The notes beneath the pieces are model-generated. The model worked only from the letters and a program-made list of their open reading frames with translations. It was not told where the DNA came from and did no database searches. Shown piece by piece: positions 1 through 9,124 of a DNA stretch of 64,000 nucleotides. How positions within the stretch are numbered: position 1 is the stretch's first letter; each line of letters starts with the position of its first letter. Location: NCBI RefSeq assembly GCF_039904985.1, contig NZ_CP157005.1:1240001-1304000 (forward strand), read 5' to 3'. The stretch is from Methylomonas sp. AM2-LC (lineage in GTDB: Bacteria; Pseudomonadota; Gammaproteobacteria; Methylococcales; Methylomonadaceae). The position numbers and the translations under genes are program-made.

Positions 1-2
1 TT

Positions 3-260
3 AGCGATTGGTTAAAGTTTGATATACATCTGATTGAAAATTTTGCGCTAACTGCATTTTTGGATATTGCTGATAAAACTCGTGTAAAACTGGCTGCTCT
101 GGAAATGGATGCCAAACAATATCATCCCTATCAAAGTGGAGATATTGCAAGTCCCGGTACTTTTTCCTGTGATCATTGCGAGAAACAAATATCGTTTAAA
201 TCCACCAGTGTGATCCCAGTCTGTCCGGTCTGTGGTACCAATAGTTTTAGTCGTTGTTGA
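3..260 (+). CDS. YbeL-like (DUF1451) zinc-ribbon protein, 5' end outside window
   Basis: This is the C-terminal part of a gene that enters from the left edge; the frame is open from base 3 with no stop. A TTG at 60 could be read as a start, but the homologous family is longer, so the gene is most likely cut by the window. The visible tail has two Cys-x2-Cys knuckles (CDHC and CPVC) separated by about 17 residues. The preceding YQSGD...GTFSC stretch matches the tail of E. coli YbeL-type proteins as I remember them. It is a soluble zinc-ribbon protein of unknown biochemical role. It shows no functional link to the T6SS downstream. Confidence 0.75.
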   Translation, partial: SDWLKFDIHLIENFALTAFLDIADKTRVKLAALEMDAKQYHPYQSGDIASPGTFSCDHCEKQISFKSTSVIPVCPVCGTNSFSRC

Positions 261-320
261 TATTGTAACTATTAACCTTATAATGGACGCTCTTAACTTT
301 TCAGTTTATCGAGGGCGATT

Positions 321-1094
321 ATGCGCAGGGTGATTTTTAATCAAAAAGGCGGCGTTGGTAAATCCACTATTACTTGTAATTTAGCCGCTATTAGTGCGGT
401 ACAAGGTAAAAAAACGCTAGTAATTGATCTTGATATTCAAGGTAATTCTACTCAGTATTTGCTGGGTGCCAAAGTTAGCGATGCGGATAAAACCATTGCG
501 CACTTTTTTAAAGATAATCTGGGTATAGGTCTATTTGGTGGTGGAAAGGAAGGATTGGAAAGTGCCATCCATGAAACACCTTTCCCCAATTTGTTTGTGA
601 TTCCTTCTCATCCAGAATTGGAAGCCTTGCAAAGCAGGCTTGAATCACGTTATAAAATTTTTAAGTTAAAAGAAGCTCTGGAAAAGTTAACTGGTTTTGA
701 TCAAATTTATATTGATACGCCACCCGTACTCAACTTCTACAGCCAATCAGCCCTAATTGCGGCTGAAAAATGTCTCATACCTTTTGATTGCGATACGTTT
801 GCACGTGAAGCACTATATACATTAATGCGCGCCATCGCTGAAGTCAAAGCAGATCATAATCAAAATCTTGAAATCGAAGGAATTGTCGTTAATCAGTATC
901 AAAAGCAGGCTAATCTGCCACGCCAGTTGGTTGAAGAATTAATTGCCGAAGGATTGCCGGTTTTGGAAGCAAAAATTTCTTCTTCAGTTAAAGTCAGAGA
1001 GTCTCATTCTGATTCTCAGCCATTAATTCACTATGCACCTACACACAAGTTGACTGAAGAATATTTGGCCCTGCATCTGGAAATTCATAGTTAA
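321..1094 (+). CDS. ParA/MinD-family ATPase (orphan)
   Basis: A 257-residue P-loop ATPase of the ParA/Soj class. It has a deviant Walker A, KGGVGKST, at residues 9-16 immediately after the first strand. The Walker A' region is IDLDIQGNST and the Walker B region is YIDTPP. Family members use ATP-dependent dimerisation on DNA or membranes to position plasmids, chromosomes or protein assemblies. No parB or DNA-binding partner lies next to it, so a chromosome-segregation role is not supported. It sits 154 bp upstream of the T6SS FHA gene on the same strand, so it could position the secretion machinery or be unrelated. Length is normal for the family. Confidence 0.85.
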   Translation: MRRVIFNQKGGVGKSTITCNLAAISAVQGKKTLVIDLDIQGNSTQYLLGAKVSDADKTIAHFFKDNLGIGLFGGGKEGLESAIHETPFPNLFVIPSHPELEALQSRLESRYKIFKLKEALEKLTGFDQIYIDTPPVLNFYSQSALIAAEKCLIPFDCDTFAREALYTLMRAIAEVKADHNQNLEIEGIVVNQYQKQANLPRQLVEELIAEGLPVLEAKISSSVKVRESHSDSQPLIHYAPTHKLTEEYLALHLEIHS

Positions 1095-1248
1095 GGTGTG
1101 AAAGTTTTAATTAAAATCTAAAATGATTACTAAGTCTCTTTTGGGTTGAACTAGCCAAAGTATAGGGTTCGAGGGTTTCTATTTATTGCTAAATCAATGC
1201 CTCTGTTTGTTAAGAGGGTAAAATTGAAATAACGCTAGGAATATTGTT

Positions 1249-2859
1249 ATGCGTCTGGTTTTGAAAGTGATTACATATAAAAGCTTGCCGGTATCAAAAG
1301 AAATAAGGGTTGAATATAGTCAGGATGGCGGCAGCATAGGACGTAAAGCTGATAGAACAATGGTTCTGGAAGATAACGATAAAATTGTTTCTGGACAGCA
1401 TGCCGATATATATTTTGCTAATGGCCATTTTTTTATTAAAGATACCAGCTCAAACGGCACCTATCTGGTTAAAGCGGGGTTAAGTTTGAGTAATGCCGAA
1501 GCGGTTTTGCAACCGAATGAAGTATTACGAATTGGTGAATATGAAATTCTGGTAGACATGCTTGCCGATGAACCAGCCCCTATAGATTTGAATAGTTTTT
1601 CAGGTGGACCTTTTGCAAATACACCCGCACCGTTTGCTGAGCGGCCCATGGCTTCTCCTCAATCTGACAGTGGGGATTTTGCTTCGTTCTTAACTGGGAT
1701 AGATACGCCATCCGCTTGGGGCGATGGCATGGAGTCTTCTGGGGATTTAGGCGTTTTTAGTCAACGTCCATTTTCAGATGATTTTGAAAGTGATTTAAAT
1801 GCAGTCAGTGGCTTAAGTGGTACAGGGCAAATGCATTCACCTTTTTCAACATCTGGCCCAGCGGGAAATGAAAATATTTCCAATTTTTTAGCCGGGATTG
1901 ATGCTATTCCTGCGTTTGGAGAAGCAAACTCGCAATTATTGAGTAATGAATCTTTATCTGGCGATCCTTTTGCAAGTTCAACACCGAGTCCAGTGTTTTC
2001 TTCAACAGAGCTGAATTCTGGTTCTGTGATGCATGATAACTTTACGCCGCCTGCTGTGTTTGAGACACCCTTAAGTCCGGCACCCGATATGGCGAATTTT
2101 TTTGCCGGTTTGGATGCTTCTGCTCCCAATATAGAACCAAAGACCGAACAGAGTCACTTTGAAACTGTCAGTCCTCCGCCCATAATTCCAGTCGCTACAC
2201 AGACTTTTTCTCAGCCAACAACGCCGCCTACACCAGCGTTTGTAGCACCTCCTGTGGTAAGTAGTCATGCTTCTAGTAGTGCTACGCCGCTAGATATTTC
2301 GCTTATGCAGCAATTTCTGACAGGCGCAGGTATTAGGGATGCTAATTTTTTACCCGCCGATAATTGTGCTGAGGCCATGAAAACTGCCGGTATTTTATTT
2401 CGATTGATGGTGGAAGGATTAATGGATGTGTTACGAGCCAGAGCAGAGATGAAAAGTGAATTTAGGGTTTCTGTTACCACGCTACGTTCCGTTGATAATA
2501 ACCCGCTTAAATTTAATCCTGATGTAGAAAGTGTTTTAAAATTATTGATGGGACCGCATAATTCAGCTTTTATTAAGTCAGAAGATGCGGTAAAGGGAGC
2601 GTTTAAAGATATTAAATACCATCAGTTGGCTATGACGGCTGGTATTCAGGCTTCCTTGGCAGAAATTCTGCATAAATTTGATCCTGATGGATTTGAAAAG
2701 GTGTATGCAGAAGGCTTAGTATTCCAGAAAAAGACTAAGTGCTGGGAGCTTTATTGCGAAAAGTACCCAGAATTCAAGTCGATGGCGATGGAAGAGTTTT
2801 TTGGGGAAGAGTTTGCAGACGCTTATGAAAAGCAAATGCAGTTATTTGCCAGATCATGA
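1249..2859 (+). CDS. tagH: TagH/Fha: T6SS FHA-domain phosphothreonine reader
   Basis: A 536-residue protein with an N-terminal FHA domain (about residues 25-105). The FHA signature is GRKADRTMVL, SGQHA and TSSNGTYL. A low-complexity Pro/Ser/Phe-rich linker (about 105-345) follows, then a C-terminal helical domain typical of T6SS TagH/ImpI proteins, beginning around residue 350 with QQFLTGAG. In the threonine-phosphorylation pathway the FHA domain binds a phosphorylated partner and licenses assembly of the T6SS. The matching kinase (11603) and phosphatase (9121) lie in the same cluster. The linker contains three copies of an NF(L/F)xG(I/L)D-type motif (see findings). It is the first gene of the first T6SS block. 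Confidence 0.9.
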   Translation: MRLVLKVITYKSLPVSKEIRVEYSQDGGSIGRKADRTMVLEDNDKIVSGQHADIYFANGHFFIKDTSSNGTYLVKAGLSLSNAEAVLQPNEVLRIGEYEILVDMLADEPAPIDLNSFSGGPFANTPAPFAERPMASPQSDSGDFASFLTGIDTPSAWGDGMESSGDLGVFSQRPFSDDFESDLNAVSGLSGTGQMHSPFSTSGPAGNENISNFLAGIDAIPAFGEANSQLLSNESLSGDPFASSTPSPVFSSTELNSGSVMHDNFTPPAVFETPLSPAPDMANFFAGLDASAPNIEPKTEQSHFETVSPPPIIPVATQTFSQPTTPPTPAFVAPPVVSSHASSSATPLDISLMQQFLTGAGIRDANFLPADNCAEAMKTAGILFRLMVEGLMDVLRARAEMKSEFRVSVTTLRSVDNNPLKFNPDVESVLKLLMGPHNSAFIKSEDAVKGAFKDIKYHQLAMTAGIQASLAEILHKFDPDGFEKVYAEGLVFQKKTKCWELYCEKYPEFKSMAMEEFFGEEFADAYEKQMQLFARS

Positions 2860-2931
2860 GCAATATTGGGTGTGAATATTTGCTTGTTCTGCAATATTTA
2901 TTCTTACATATCACGAGAGTCTAACTAAATT

Positions 2932-4272
2932 ATGTCAAGCAATAACAGAATTGTATGGTCAGAAGGAATGTTTCTCAGGCCGCAGCATTTTCAGCAACAT
3001 GATCGCTATATAGAAAGTCGTATTCATGGTCGCTGCCATGGGATCAGGTCATTTGATTGGGGGTTCTCGTTATTAAAACTAGATAGTCCGCAATTAGCTA
3101 TAGGTAAACTAGTATTGTTGGAAGCCAGAGGGATTTTTCAAGATGGTACGCCATTTTATTTACCTCATGAAGATGAGTTGCCTCTGCCACTAGATTTAAC
3201 GACTGGTATAGCGAATGAAATTGTTTATTTGGCATTTCCATTAAGCCGTCCAGAAGCTGCTGAAGTTGATAGCGAAACAAGTCCAGAAGGCTTGGCGCGA
3301 TATAGAATTGCTCACAGAGATGTAAAAGATAACAATGCGGGGTTTGATGGCTCTTATCCAGTGCAAGTAGGGCATATTCGTCCCAAATTAATGTTGCACA
3401 GTCAAGAACGCTCTGGGTATTTGTGTTTGGGTATTGCCAATGTTATTGAGGTAAGGGCGGATAAAACTGTAGTTCTCGATGAAAAATATATTCCCGTGGT
3501 TTTACAATCTGTAACCAGTCCTATATTGAGTGGGTTTTTGCGTGAATTACACGGCTTGCTTCACACCAGAGGAGAGGCGTTAGCGTCGCGCGTTGCTGGT
3601 GCTTCTCAGGGGGCAGGAGTTGCAGAAGTTGCTGATTTTATGTTGTTACAGACTATCAATCGATATGAACCTGAATTGGAGCATTTTGCTAAACATGCCT
3701 ACTTACATCCAGAAAGCTTGTTTTCGCTGTGTTTACAATTAATGGGCGATTTATCGACGTTTTATCGACCAAGTAAACGCCCTGCGCAAATACCGGGCTA
3801 TCAGCATGATGATTTGCGTAGTTGTTTTATACCCTTGATTGAAGAATTAAGGCGCTTGTTGAGTATGGTACTCGAACAAAATGCAATCCAGTTACCACTC
3901 AACAAACATAATCAAAATGTTTATTGGTCGGCCAGACCAGAGAGCGGTTTGTTAGATAATGCAATTTTTATTCTTGCTGTAGGCGCGCAAGTATCTTCCG
4001 AAATGTTAAGAACACATTTTCCTCCACAGGTAAAAATAGGTCCGGTAGAAGAAATAGCACAATTGGTGTCTTCTGCTTTACCTGGTATTCCTATACAGGC
4101 TTTGCCAGTCGCGCCTCGACAGATACCTTACCACGCCGGATTGTCTTATTTTGAATTAGATAAGCAAAGTCCTTATTGGAAGAAAATGGCAGCTGCAGGT
4201 GGATTTGCTTTTCATATTGGTGGCAACTTTCCGGGGTTAGAACTGGAATTCTGGGCAATTAAAAAAGGGTGA
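2932..4272 (+). CDS. tssK: TssK: T6SS baseplate protein
   Basis: A 446-residue member of the ImpJ/VasE (TssK) family, recognised by the N-terminal block RIVWSEGMFLRPQHFQQHDRY and by length. TssK forms trimers that connect the baseplate wedge (TssE/F/G) to the membrane complex (TssL/M). It is followed after 6 bp by tssL, which fits translational coupling in an operon. There is no signal peptide and no obvious truncation. Confidence 0.96.
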   Translation: MSSNNRIVWSEGMFLRPQHFQQHDRYIESRIHGRCHGIRSFDWGFSLLKLDSPQLAIGKLVLLEARGIFQDGTPFYLPHEDELPLPLDLTTGIANEIVYLAFPLSRPEAAEVDSETSPEGLARYRIAHRDVKDNNAGFDGSYPVQVGHIRPKLMLHSQERSGYLCLGIANVIEVRADKTVVLDEKYIPVVLQSVTSPILSGFLRELHGLLHTRGEALASRVAGASQGAGVAEVADFMLLQTINRYEPELEHFAKHAYLHPESLFSLCLQLMGDLSTFYRPSKRPAQIPGYQHDDLRSCFIPLIEELRRLLSMVLEQNAIQLPLNKHNQNVYWSARPESGLLDNAIFILAVGAQVSSEMLRTHFPPQVKIGPVEEIAQLVSSALPGIPIQALPVAPRQIPYHAGLSYFELDKQSPYWKKMAAAGGFAFHIGGNFPGLELEFWAIKKG

Positions 4273-4278
4273 TGAGTG

Positions 4279-5580
4279 ATGGCACAAGAAGGTCCTTTCA
4301 ATAACGACGATAAAACCGTACTCCGCCCAACACCGGGAGGCCGTATTTCTGCGCAGCAAGCTGCACCCCGCAATCCAGCGCCACCACCCCAAGCTGTTAG
4401 TGATGTACTTATTGCAGAGTCTTTAAGCGGGGATAAGTCGGGATCTTTTCTGGCTTTGTCGGCAGGAATTTTGTCTTTGGCGGCCAGATTGCGTGTCACT
4501 GCAAGTTATGATGCTGTTAACGAATTGAAGCAAAAGCTGGCCAAGGAAGTCAGCGAATTTGAGCGGCAGTCGCTAGCGAAAGGCATTCAGCAAGAAAAAG
4601 TGCGTATGGCCAGTTATGCCTTGTGTACTTTTCTGGATGAAGTTATTCAAAATACGCCGTGGGGAGCACAAAGTAATTGGGGGCATCAAAGCTTACTGAT
4701 CTTGTTTCATAAAGAGGCGTTTGGTGGTGAACGGTTTTTTCAAATTATTGATAATGTGGTTAAACAACCTGCACAAAATTTACAGATTATCGAATTTTTT
4801 TATGTATTACTGAGTTTTGGCTTTGAAGGCAAATATCGATTGATCGCCAATGGTATGAATAGCCTGGAAAAACAAAGACAGGAACTGTATCAATTAATTC
4901 AAAGAGTCAGTGGTGATTATGTTGCTGAATTATCACCTCGGTGGCAAGGACAAAATACAAATCAGAGTTCATTAATCAGCCATTTGCCATTGTGGGTGTT
5001 TGCCAGTGTTGCGGCTGGTTTGTTATTACTTTGTTATCTTGGGTTTTCGTATGCTGTTAATACTGCGTCTGATCCGGTTTATACAGAAATATTAAAATTA
5101 GCCAGAGATCCTGCGCTTGCTTTATCTGCGCAGCCAAGCATGCCGGTCAGCCAGCCAGTATCCACCCGGCCAAAATTAGAGCGCTTTAAGCCGTTGTTGC
5201 AGAATGAAATTGCCAATAATATGGTGGAAGTGGTTGATGATAGTATTTTGCGTATTCGCAATTCCTTTCCTTCAGGTAGCGATCAGGTTAAGCCGGAGTT
5301 TATCCCCATGCTGAATAAAATAGCCAAGGAGCTTGAAAGTCAGCAGGATTCAGTGCTAATTACTGGACATACCGACGATAAACGCATTGTTTCAGCAAAA
5401 TTTCCTTCAAACTGGCATTTGTCGCTGGCGCGTGCCAAGAATGTGCTAACAGTTTTGCAAGAAACTGCACATTTAACCGCTGCGCGGGCTGAGGGGCGGG
5501 CAGATGCCGAGCCTCTTGCTGCTAATGACAGTGCCGAAAATCGCGCCTTGAATCGGCGTGTCGACATCTTGGTAAAGTGA
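4279..5580 (+). CDS. tssL: TssL (DotU/IcmH) with C-terminal OmpA domain
   Basis: A 433-residue inner-membrane protein. Order: a short N-terminal tail with DDKTVL (Thr13); a DotU/TssL cytoplasmic domain (about 45-215); one membrane span (about 235-262, LPLWVFASVAAGLLLL); and a periplasmic OmpA-type peptidoglycan-binding domain (about 310-433, with LITGHTDD and the closing NRRVDILV). The extended architecture lets TssL anchor to peptidoglycan without a separate TagL. I chose the ATG at 4279; a GTG one codon earlier is the alternative. The N-terminal Thr is a plausible PpkA phosphosite read by TagH, as described for Agrobacterium TssL. It forms the membrane complex with TssM. Confidence 0.95.
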   Translation: MAQEGPFNNDDKTVLRPTPGGRISAQQAAPRNPAPPPQAVSDVLIAESLSGDKSGSFLALSAGILSLAARLRVTASYDAVNELKQKLAKEVSEFERQSLAKGIQQEKVRMASYALCTFLDEVIQNTPWGAQSNWGHQSLLILFHKEAFGGERFFQIIDNVVKQPAQNLQIIEFFYVLLSFGFEGKYRLIANGMNSLEKQRQELYQLIQRVSGDYVAELSPRWQGQNTNQSSLISHLPLWVFASVAAGLLLLCYLGFSYAVNTASDPVYTEILKLARDPALALSAQPSMPVSQPVSTRPKLERFKPLLQNEIANNMVEVVDDSILRIRNSFPSGSDQVKPEFIPMLNKIAKELESQQDSVLITGHTDDKRIVSAKFPSNWHLSLARAKNVLTVLQETAHLTAARAEGRADAEPLAANDSAENRALNRRVDILVK

Positions 5581-5590
5581 GAAATCCCCA

Positions 5591-8500
5591 ATGAATCAGA
5601 TTATCAGCTTTTTTAAAAAGTCTTGGGTTATTGAATTAATCGGTATTTTAGTTTTATCGGTTTTAATTTGGTTTGTCGGCCCTTTGATAGCCATTGCTGG
5701 CAGTGTTCCCTTAGAATCAGTTTTAAGTCGTCTAATCTTTATTCTGATCATAGTTGCATTATGGATACTTTATAGGGTTATTAAACATCTGCAATCTGCA
5801 AAACGTGATAAACAGTTAATGGAGGACTTATCTGGGGGTGGAGCCGGTGAGAACGATCCAGCGTCACTTTCAGTGGCTGAACTGGATGTCTTGAACCGTG
5901 GTTTTCTGGAAGCCTTAAATCTATTAAAGTCAACGCGTAATAAAAAAGGCGGTAAACAGTTTCTGTACGAACTGCCCTGGTATGCGATTGTTGGAGCGCC
6001 TGGTTCGGGTAAAACCACAGCATTGATCAATTCTGGTTTACATTTTCCATTAACTGAGCGGCTGGGTAAACACACCGTAAAAGGTGGCGGTGGCACACGT
6101 GATTGTGATTGGTGGTTTTCAGATGAAGCGATTCTGTTAGATACTGCTGGTCGTTACACCACTCAGGACAGTCATCAACAAGTAGATGCAAGTGCTTGGC
6201 ACGGTTTTTTACAATTACTTAAAAAATATCGCCCACGACGTCCATTGAACGGTGTGTTTTTGGCGGTAAGTATTAGTGATTTGTTGCAACAAAGCGAAGA
6301 AGAATCAATGCGCCATGCAACTGCTGTCAGAAAGCGGATAGCTGAATTAAATGGCCAACTGGGTGTTAAATTACCTGTGTATGTATTGTTTACAAAAGCA
6401 GACTTATTGGCCGGATTTACTGATTTTTTTGCAAATTTAACCGAGGCTGAACGTAATCAGGTTTGGGGCGAGACGTTTGTATCGGCGCAAAATAATGACG
6501 ATTTAGCTGTCGTTTTACAGCAATTTGAATTTAGCTTTGATGAATTAATTCAACGTTTGTTGCAGCGTAGAATCAAACGATTGCAGGACGAGCGTGATGT
6601 TCAGCGTCGAACGGCTATTTTTGATTTTCCGCAACAGATGATTTTGCTTAAACCCGCTGTCACAAGATTTTTGGATGCGGTGTTTTCTGCAAATCGTTAT
6701 GAAGAGCCGTTTCACTTACGGGGTGTTTATCTCACTAGTGGTACTCAGGAAGGTACGCCCATTGATCGGATTATGTCGTCTTTGGCGGCAAGTTTTAGAT
6801 TAGATAGACAGTTACAACCCCTGATGAGCGGGCGTGGGAAAAGCTTTTTCCTGCAGACTTTACTTAAGCAAGTGGTATTTCCTGAAGCAGAGTTGGTGGG
6901 TGTTGATCAAAATATCGAACGTCGTTATCGGTTATTAAGCTATGCCGCTTATGCGGGTACTTTTGCTGTACTGGCAATTGCTTTGATTTTTTGGGTAGTC
7001 AGTTTTACCTCTAATAAAGCCGCGCTTGCAGAGGTTGAAAAGCAGGTTGAAATTTATCGAAGCACTAATCTGGTTGCCAGTGATACACGCTCAGGTTTTG
7101 CCGCGCTGCTGCCTAAATTAAATGCACTGCAGACGGCGAAAGAGGTGTATCCACAAACGGGCTGGAGTAGCGGTTTTGGTCTTTATCAGGGCGATAAAAT
7201 AAATTCAGGTATAGAAGTAGCTTACGAACATTTGTTAAGAGAAAGTTTTGTACCCTTGATTACTCAGCGTTTGAAAGAGCGCATGCAAAGCAGTGAGGGG
7301 GGTAATCTGGATGTTCTTTACCAATTGCTCAGTGTGTACTTGATGTTTACAGATCCTAGCCATATGGATGCCAAATTGGCACAACCATGGATTAAACTGG
7401 ATTGGGAAAGTTTGTTTGCGAATGATGTTACAGCACAAGCCAGTTTACAAAAGCATTTGGATAATTTGTTGGCTTTAAAGTTGGATCCTGTGACTGCCGA
7501 TAGCAGTTTTGTTGACGCGGTCAGAAATAAATTGACACAAATACCTTTGGTTAATCAGGTATATAGTCGTTTTAAAAGTGAATCGTTGTTAGATCATGAT
7601 CATGATGTAAATGTTGGTGCGCAATTATTACCGAATGGCAGTCGGGTATATATGGCTGCTTCTGCTAAGGAACTGGATAGTGTTGTGGTCCCCGGTTTGT
7701 TTAGTAATTATGGCTATGTCGAACAGTTCTTGAAAAAAGGCATGGATTATGTAAAGGAAGCTAACGATCAGAATTGGGTGTTGGGTGTTAAAGCTCAGGA
7801 TAATCAGTTAGAAGTTGATCGTCTTTATGGCGATTTGAAACGTTTATATCTGGCGGAATATCAAAAAACCTGGGATGGTGTGATCAGTAATGTTAAATTC
7901 AGGCCGCAGCCTACTAATAACCAATTGGTTGAAACCTTGGATTTATTGTCGCGTCCAGATTCGCCACTGAAAATGTTGTTGGTATTGGTTGAAAAAAATA
8001 CCGCATTAAGCAAATTGTCGGCAGAATTAAGTAATACTTTGGCTAAATCTGCCGGTGCGGCCTTGGCTGTACCCGATTCGGCACAAAAGCTGTTGTCTAT
8101 GGCAAAACAAAATAGTAATGTTGGGGTTGATCCGGTTAAAACCCTGGAGGCTTATTTTGAGCCGTTTAATATGCAAGTTAGAGGCGGGGCAGATAAACCC
8201 ATGCCCATCGATTCAACCTTGGCAACCCTTAAAAATTTGCACGACTATCTGTTGCAAGTGGGTTCTGCACCCAATAGTATTTCTAGCGAAGCGGCAAAAT
8301 TTGCCGGTGGGGGTATAAACCCTATTCAGGCTGCTAAGCAGGATTTTGCGCGGTTACCTGGCCCTGTTGCGGCTTCTTTGTCTTCCTTAACGAGTACCGG
8401 CGGCGAACAAATTAAGAATGGTGCAAAAGGCCAGTTGAACGAGTTGCTCAAGACAGCCGTTTCCATACCTTGTAAAACTGCATTGGCTGGTCGATATCCA

Positions 8501-9124
8501 TTTACTGCAAATGCTCCACAAGATGTGTTGATGGCTGATTTTGTTAAAACCTTTGCCAGCAATGGGGTGTTAGATCAATTTTTTAATACTAACCTGAAAG
8601 CATTTGTTGATACCACTGCTGCAGAATGGAAAGAAATGGATTCTGATAAGTCTTTGGGCTTGTCGCCTGTTAGTATTAAGCAGTTTCAGATGGCTGCAAA
8701 AATTCGCGATGCATTTTTTGCTTCAGGGGGTGCGGCCCCTTCTGTTTCATTTGAACTTAAACCTTTGGATCTGGATAGCCGTATAGGTACGTTTAGACTC
8801 ACTATAGACGGGCAAGAATTAGTTTATCGACATGGCCCTGAACAATTAACCAAGTTTCAATGGCCGGGAGCCACCAGCTCAGGGGTAAGAGTCGTATTTG
8901 AAACACTGGATGGAAAGCAATTTAGTCGCTCTAAAGAGGGGGCCTGGGCATTATTCAGAATGCTATCAGAATTTAATATTGAGCGAACTGCCTTGCCTGA
9001 TAAATTTAATTTAACCGTACAGGTTGAAGGCTATAGTGCGCATTTTGAATTGCGAGCGGCTAGTGTGAATAATCCATTTGGTATAGCGAATTATCAATCA
9101 TTTCACTGTCCGGAGGACCTATGA
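5591..9124 (+). CDS. tssM: TssM (IcmF): T6SS membrane-complex ATPase-like protein
   Basis: A 1177-residue IcmF/VasK protein. Two N-terminal membrane spans (about 14-30 and 43-62) precede a cytoplasmic GTPase-like domain with a Walker A, GAPGSGKTT, at about 135-143, and a LDTAGRY motif. A third span lies near 450-470 (FAVLAIALIFWVV), followed by a large periplasmic region that would normally contact TssJ. Length and order are those of a full TssM, with the Walker A intact. It begins 10 bp after tssL and overlaps the next gene by 4 bp (ATGA). No tssJ is found anywhere in the window, so its usual outer-membrane partner is missing here. Confidence 0.96.
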   Translation: MNQIISFFKKSWVIELIGILVLSVLIWFVGPLIAIAGSVPLESVLSRLIFILIIVALWILYRVIKHLQSAKRDKQLMEDLSGGGAGENDPASLSVAELDVLNRGFLEALNLLKSTRNKKGGKQFLYELPWYAIVGAPGSGKTTALINSGLHFPLTERLGKHTVKGGGGTRDCDWWFSDEAILLDTAGRYTTQDSHQQVDASAWHGFLQLLKKYRPRRPLNGVFLAVSISDLLQQSEEESMRHATAVRKRIAELNGQLGVKLPVYVLFTKADLLAGFTDFFANLTEAERNQVWGETFVSAQNNDDLAVVLQQFEFSFDELIQRLLQRRIKRLQDERDVQRRTAIFDFPQQMILLKPAVTRFLDAVFSANRYEEPFHLRGVYLTSGTQEGTPIDRIMSSLAASFRLDRQLQPLMSGRGKSFFLQTLLKQVVFPEAELVGVDQNIERRYRLLSYAAYAGTFAVLAIALIFWVVSFTSNKAALAEVEKQVEIYRSTNLVASDTRSGFAALLPKLNALQTAKEVYPQTGWSSGFGLYQGDKINSGIEVAYEHLLRESFVPLITQRLKERMQSSEGGNLDVLYQLLSVYLMFTDPSHMDAKLAQPWIKLDWESLFANDVTAQASLQKHLDNLLALKLDPVTADSSFVDAVRNKLTQIPLVNQVYSRFKSESLLDHDHDVNVGAQLLPNGSRVYMAASAKELDSVVVPGLFSNYGYVEQFLKKGMDYVKEANDQNWVLGVKAQDNQLEVDRLYGDLKRLYLAEYQKTWDGVISNVKFRPQPTNNQLVETLDLLSRPDSPLKMLLVLVEKNTALSKLSAELSNTLAKSAGAALAVPDSAQKLLSMAKQNSNVGVDPVKTLEAYFEPFNMQVRGGADKPMPIDSTLATLKNLHDYLLQVGSAPNSISSEAAKFAGGGINPIQAAKQDFARLPGPVAASLSSLTSTGGEQIKNGAKGQLNELLKTAVSIPCKTALAGRYPFTANAPQDVLMADFVKTFASNGVLDQFFNTNLKAFVDTTAAEWKEMDSDKSLGLSPVSIKQFQMAAKIRDAFFASGGAAPSVSFELKPLDLDSRIGTFRLTIDGQELVYRHGPEQLTKFQWPGATSSGVRVVFETLDGKQFSRSKEGAWALFRMLSEFNIERTALPDKFNLTVQVEGYSAHFELRAASVNNPFGIANYQSFHCPEDL

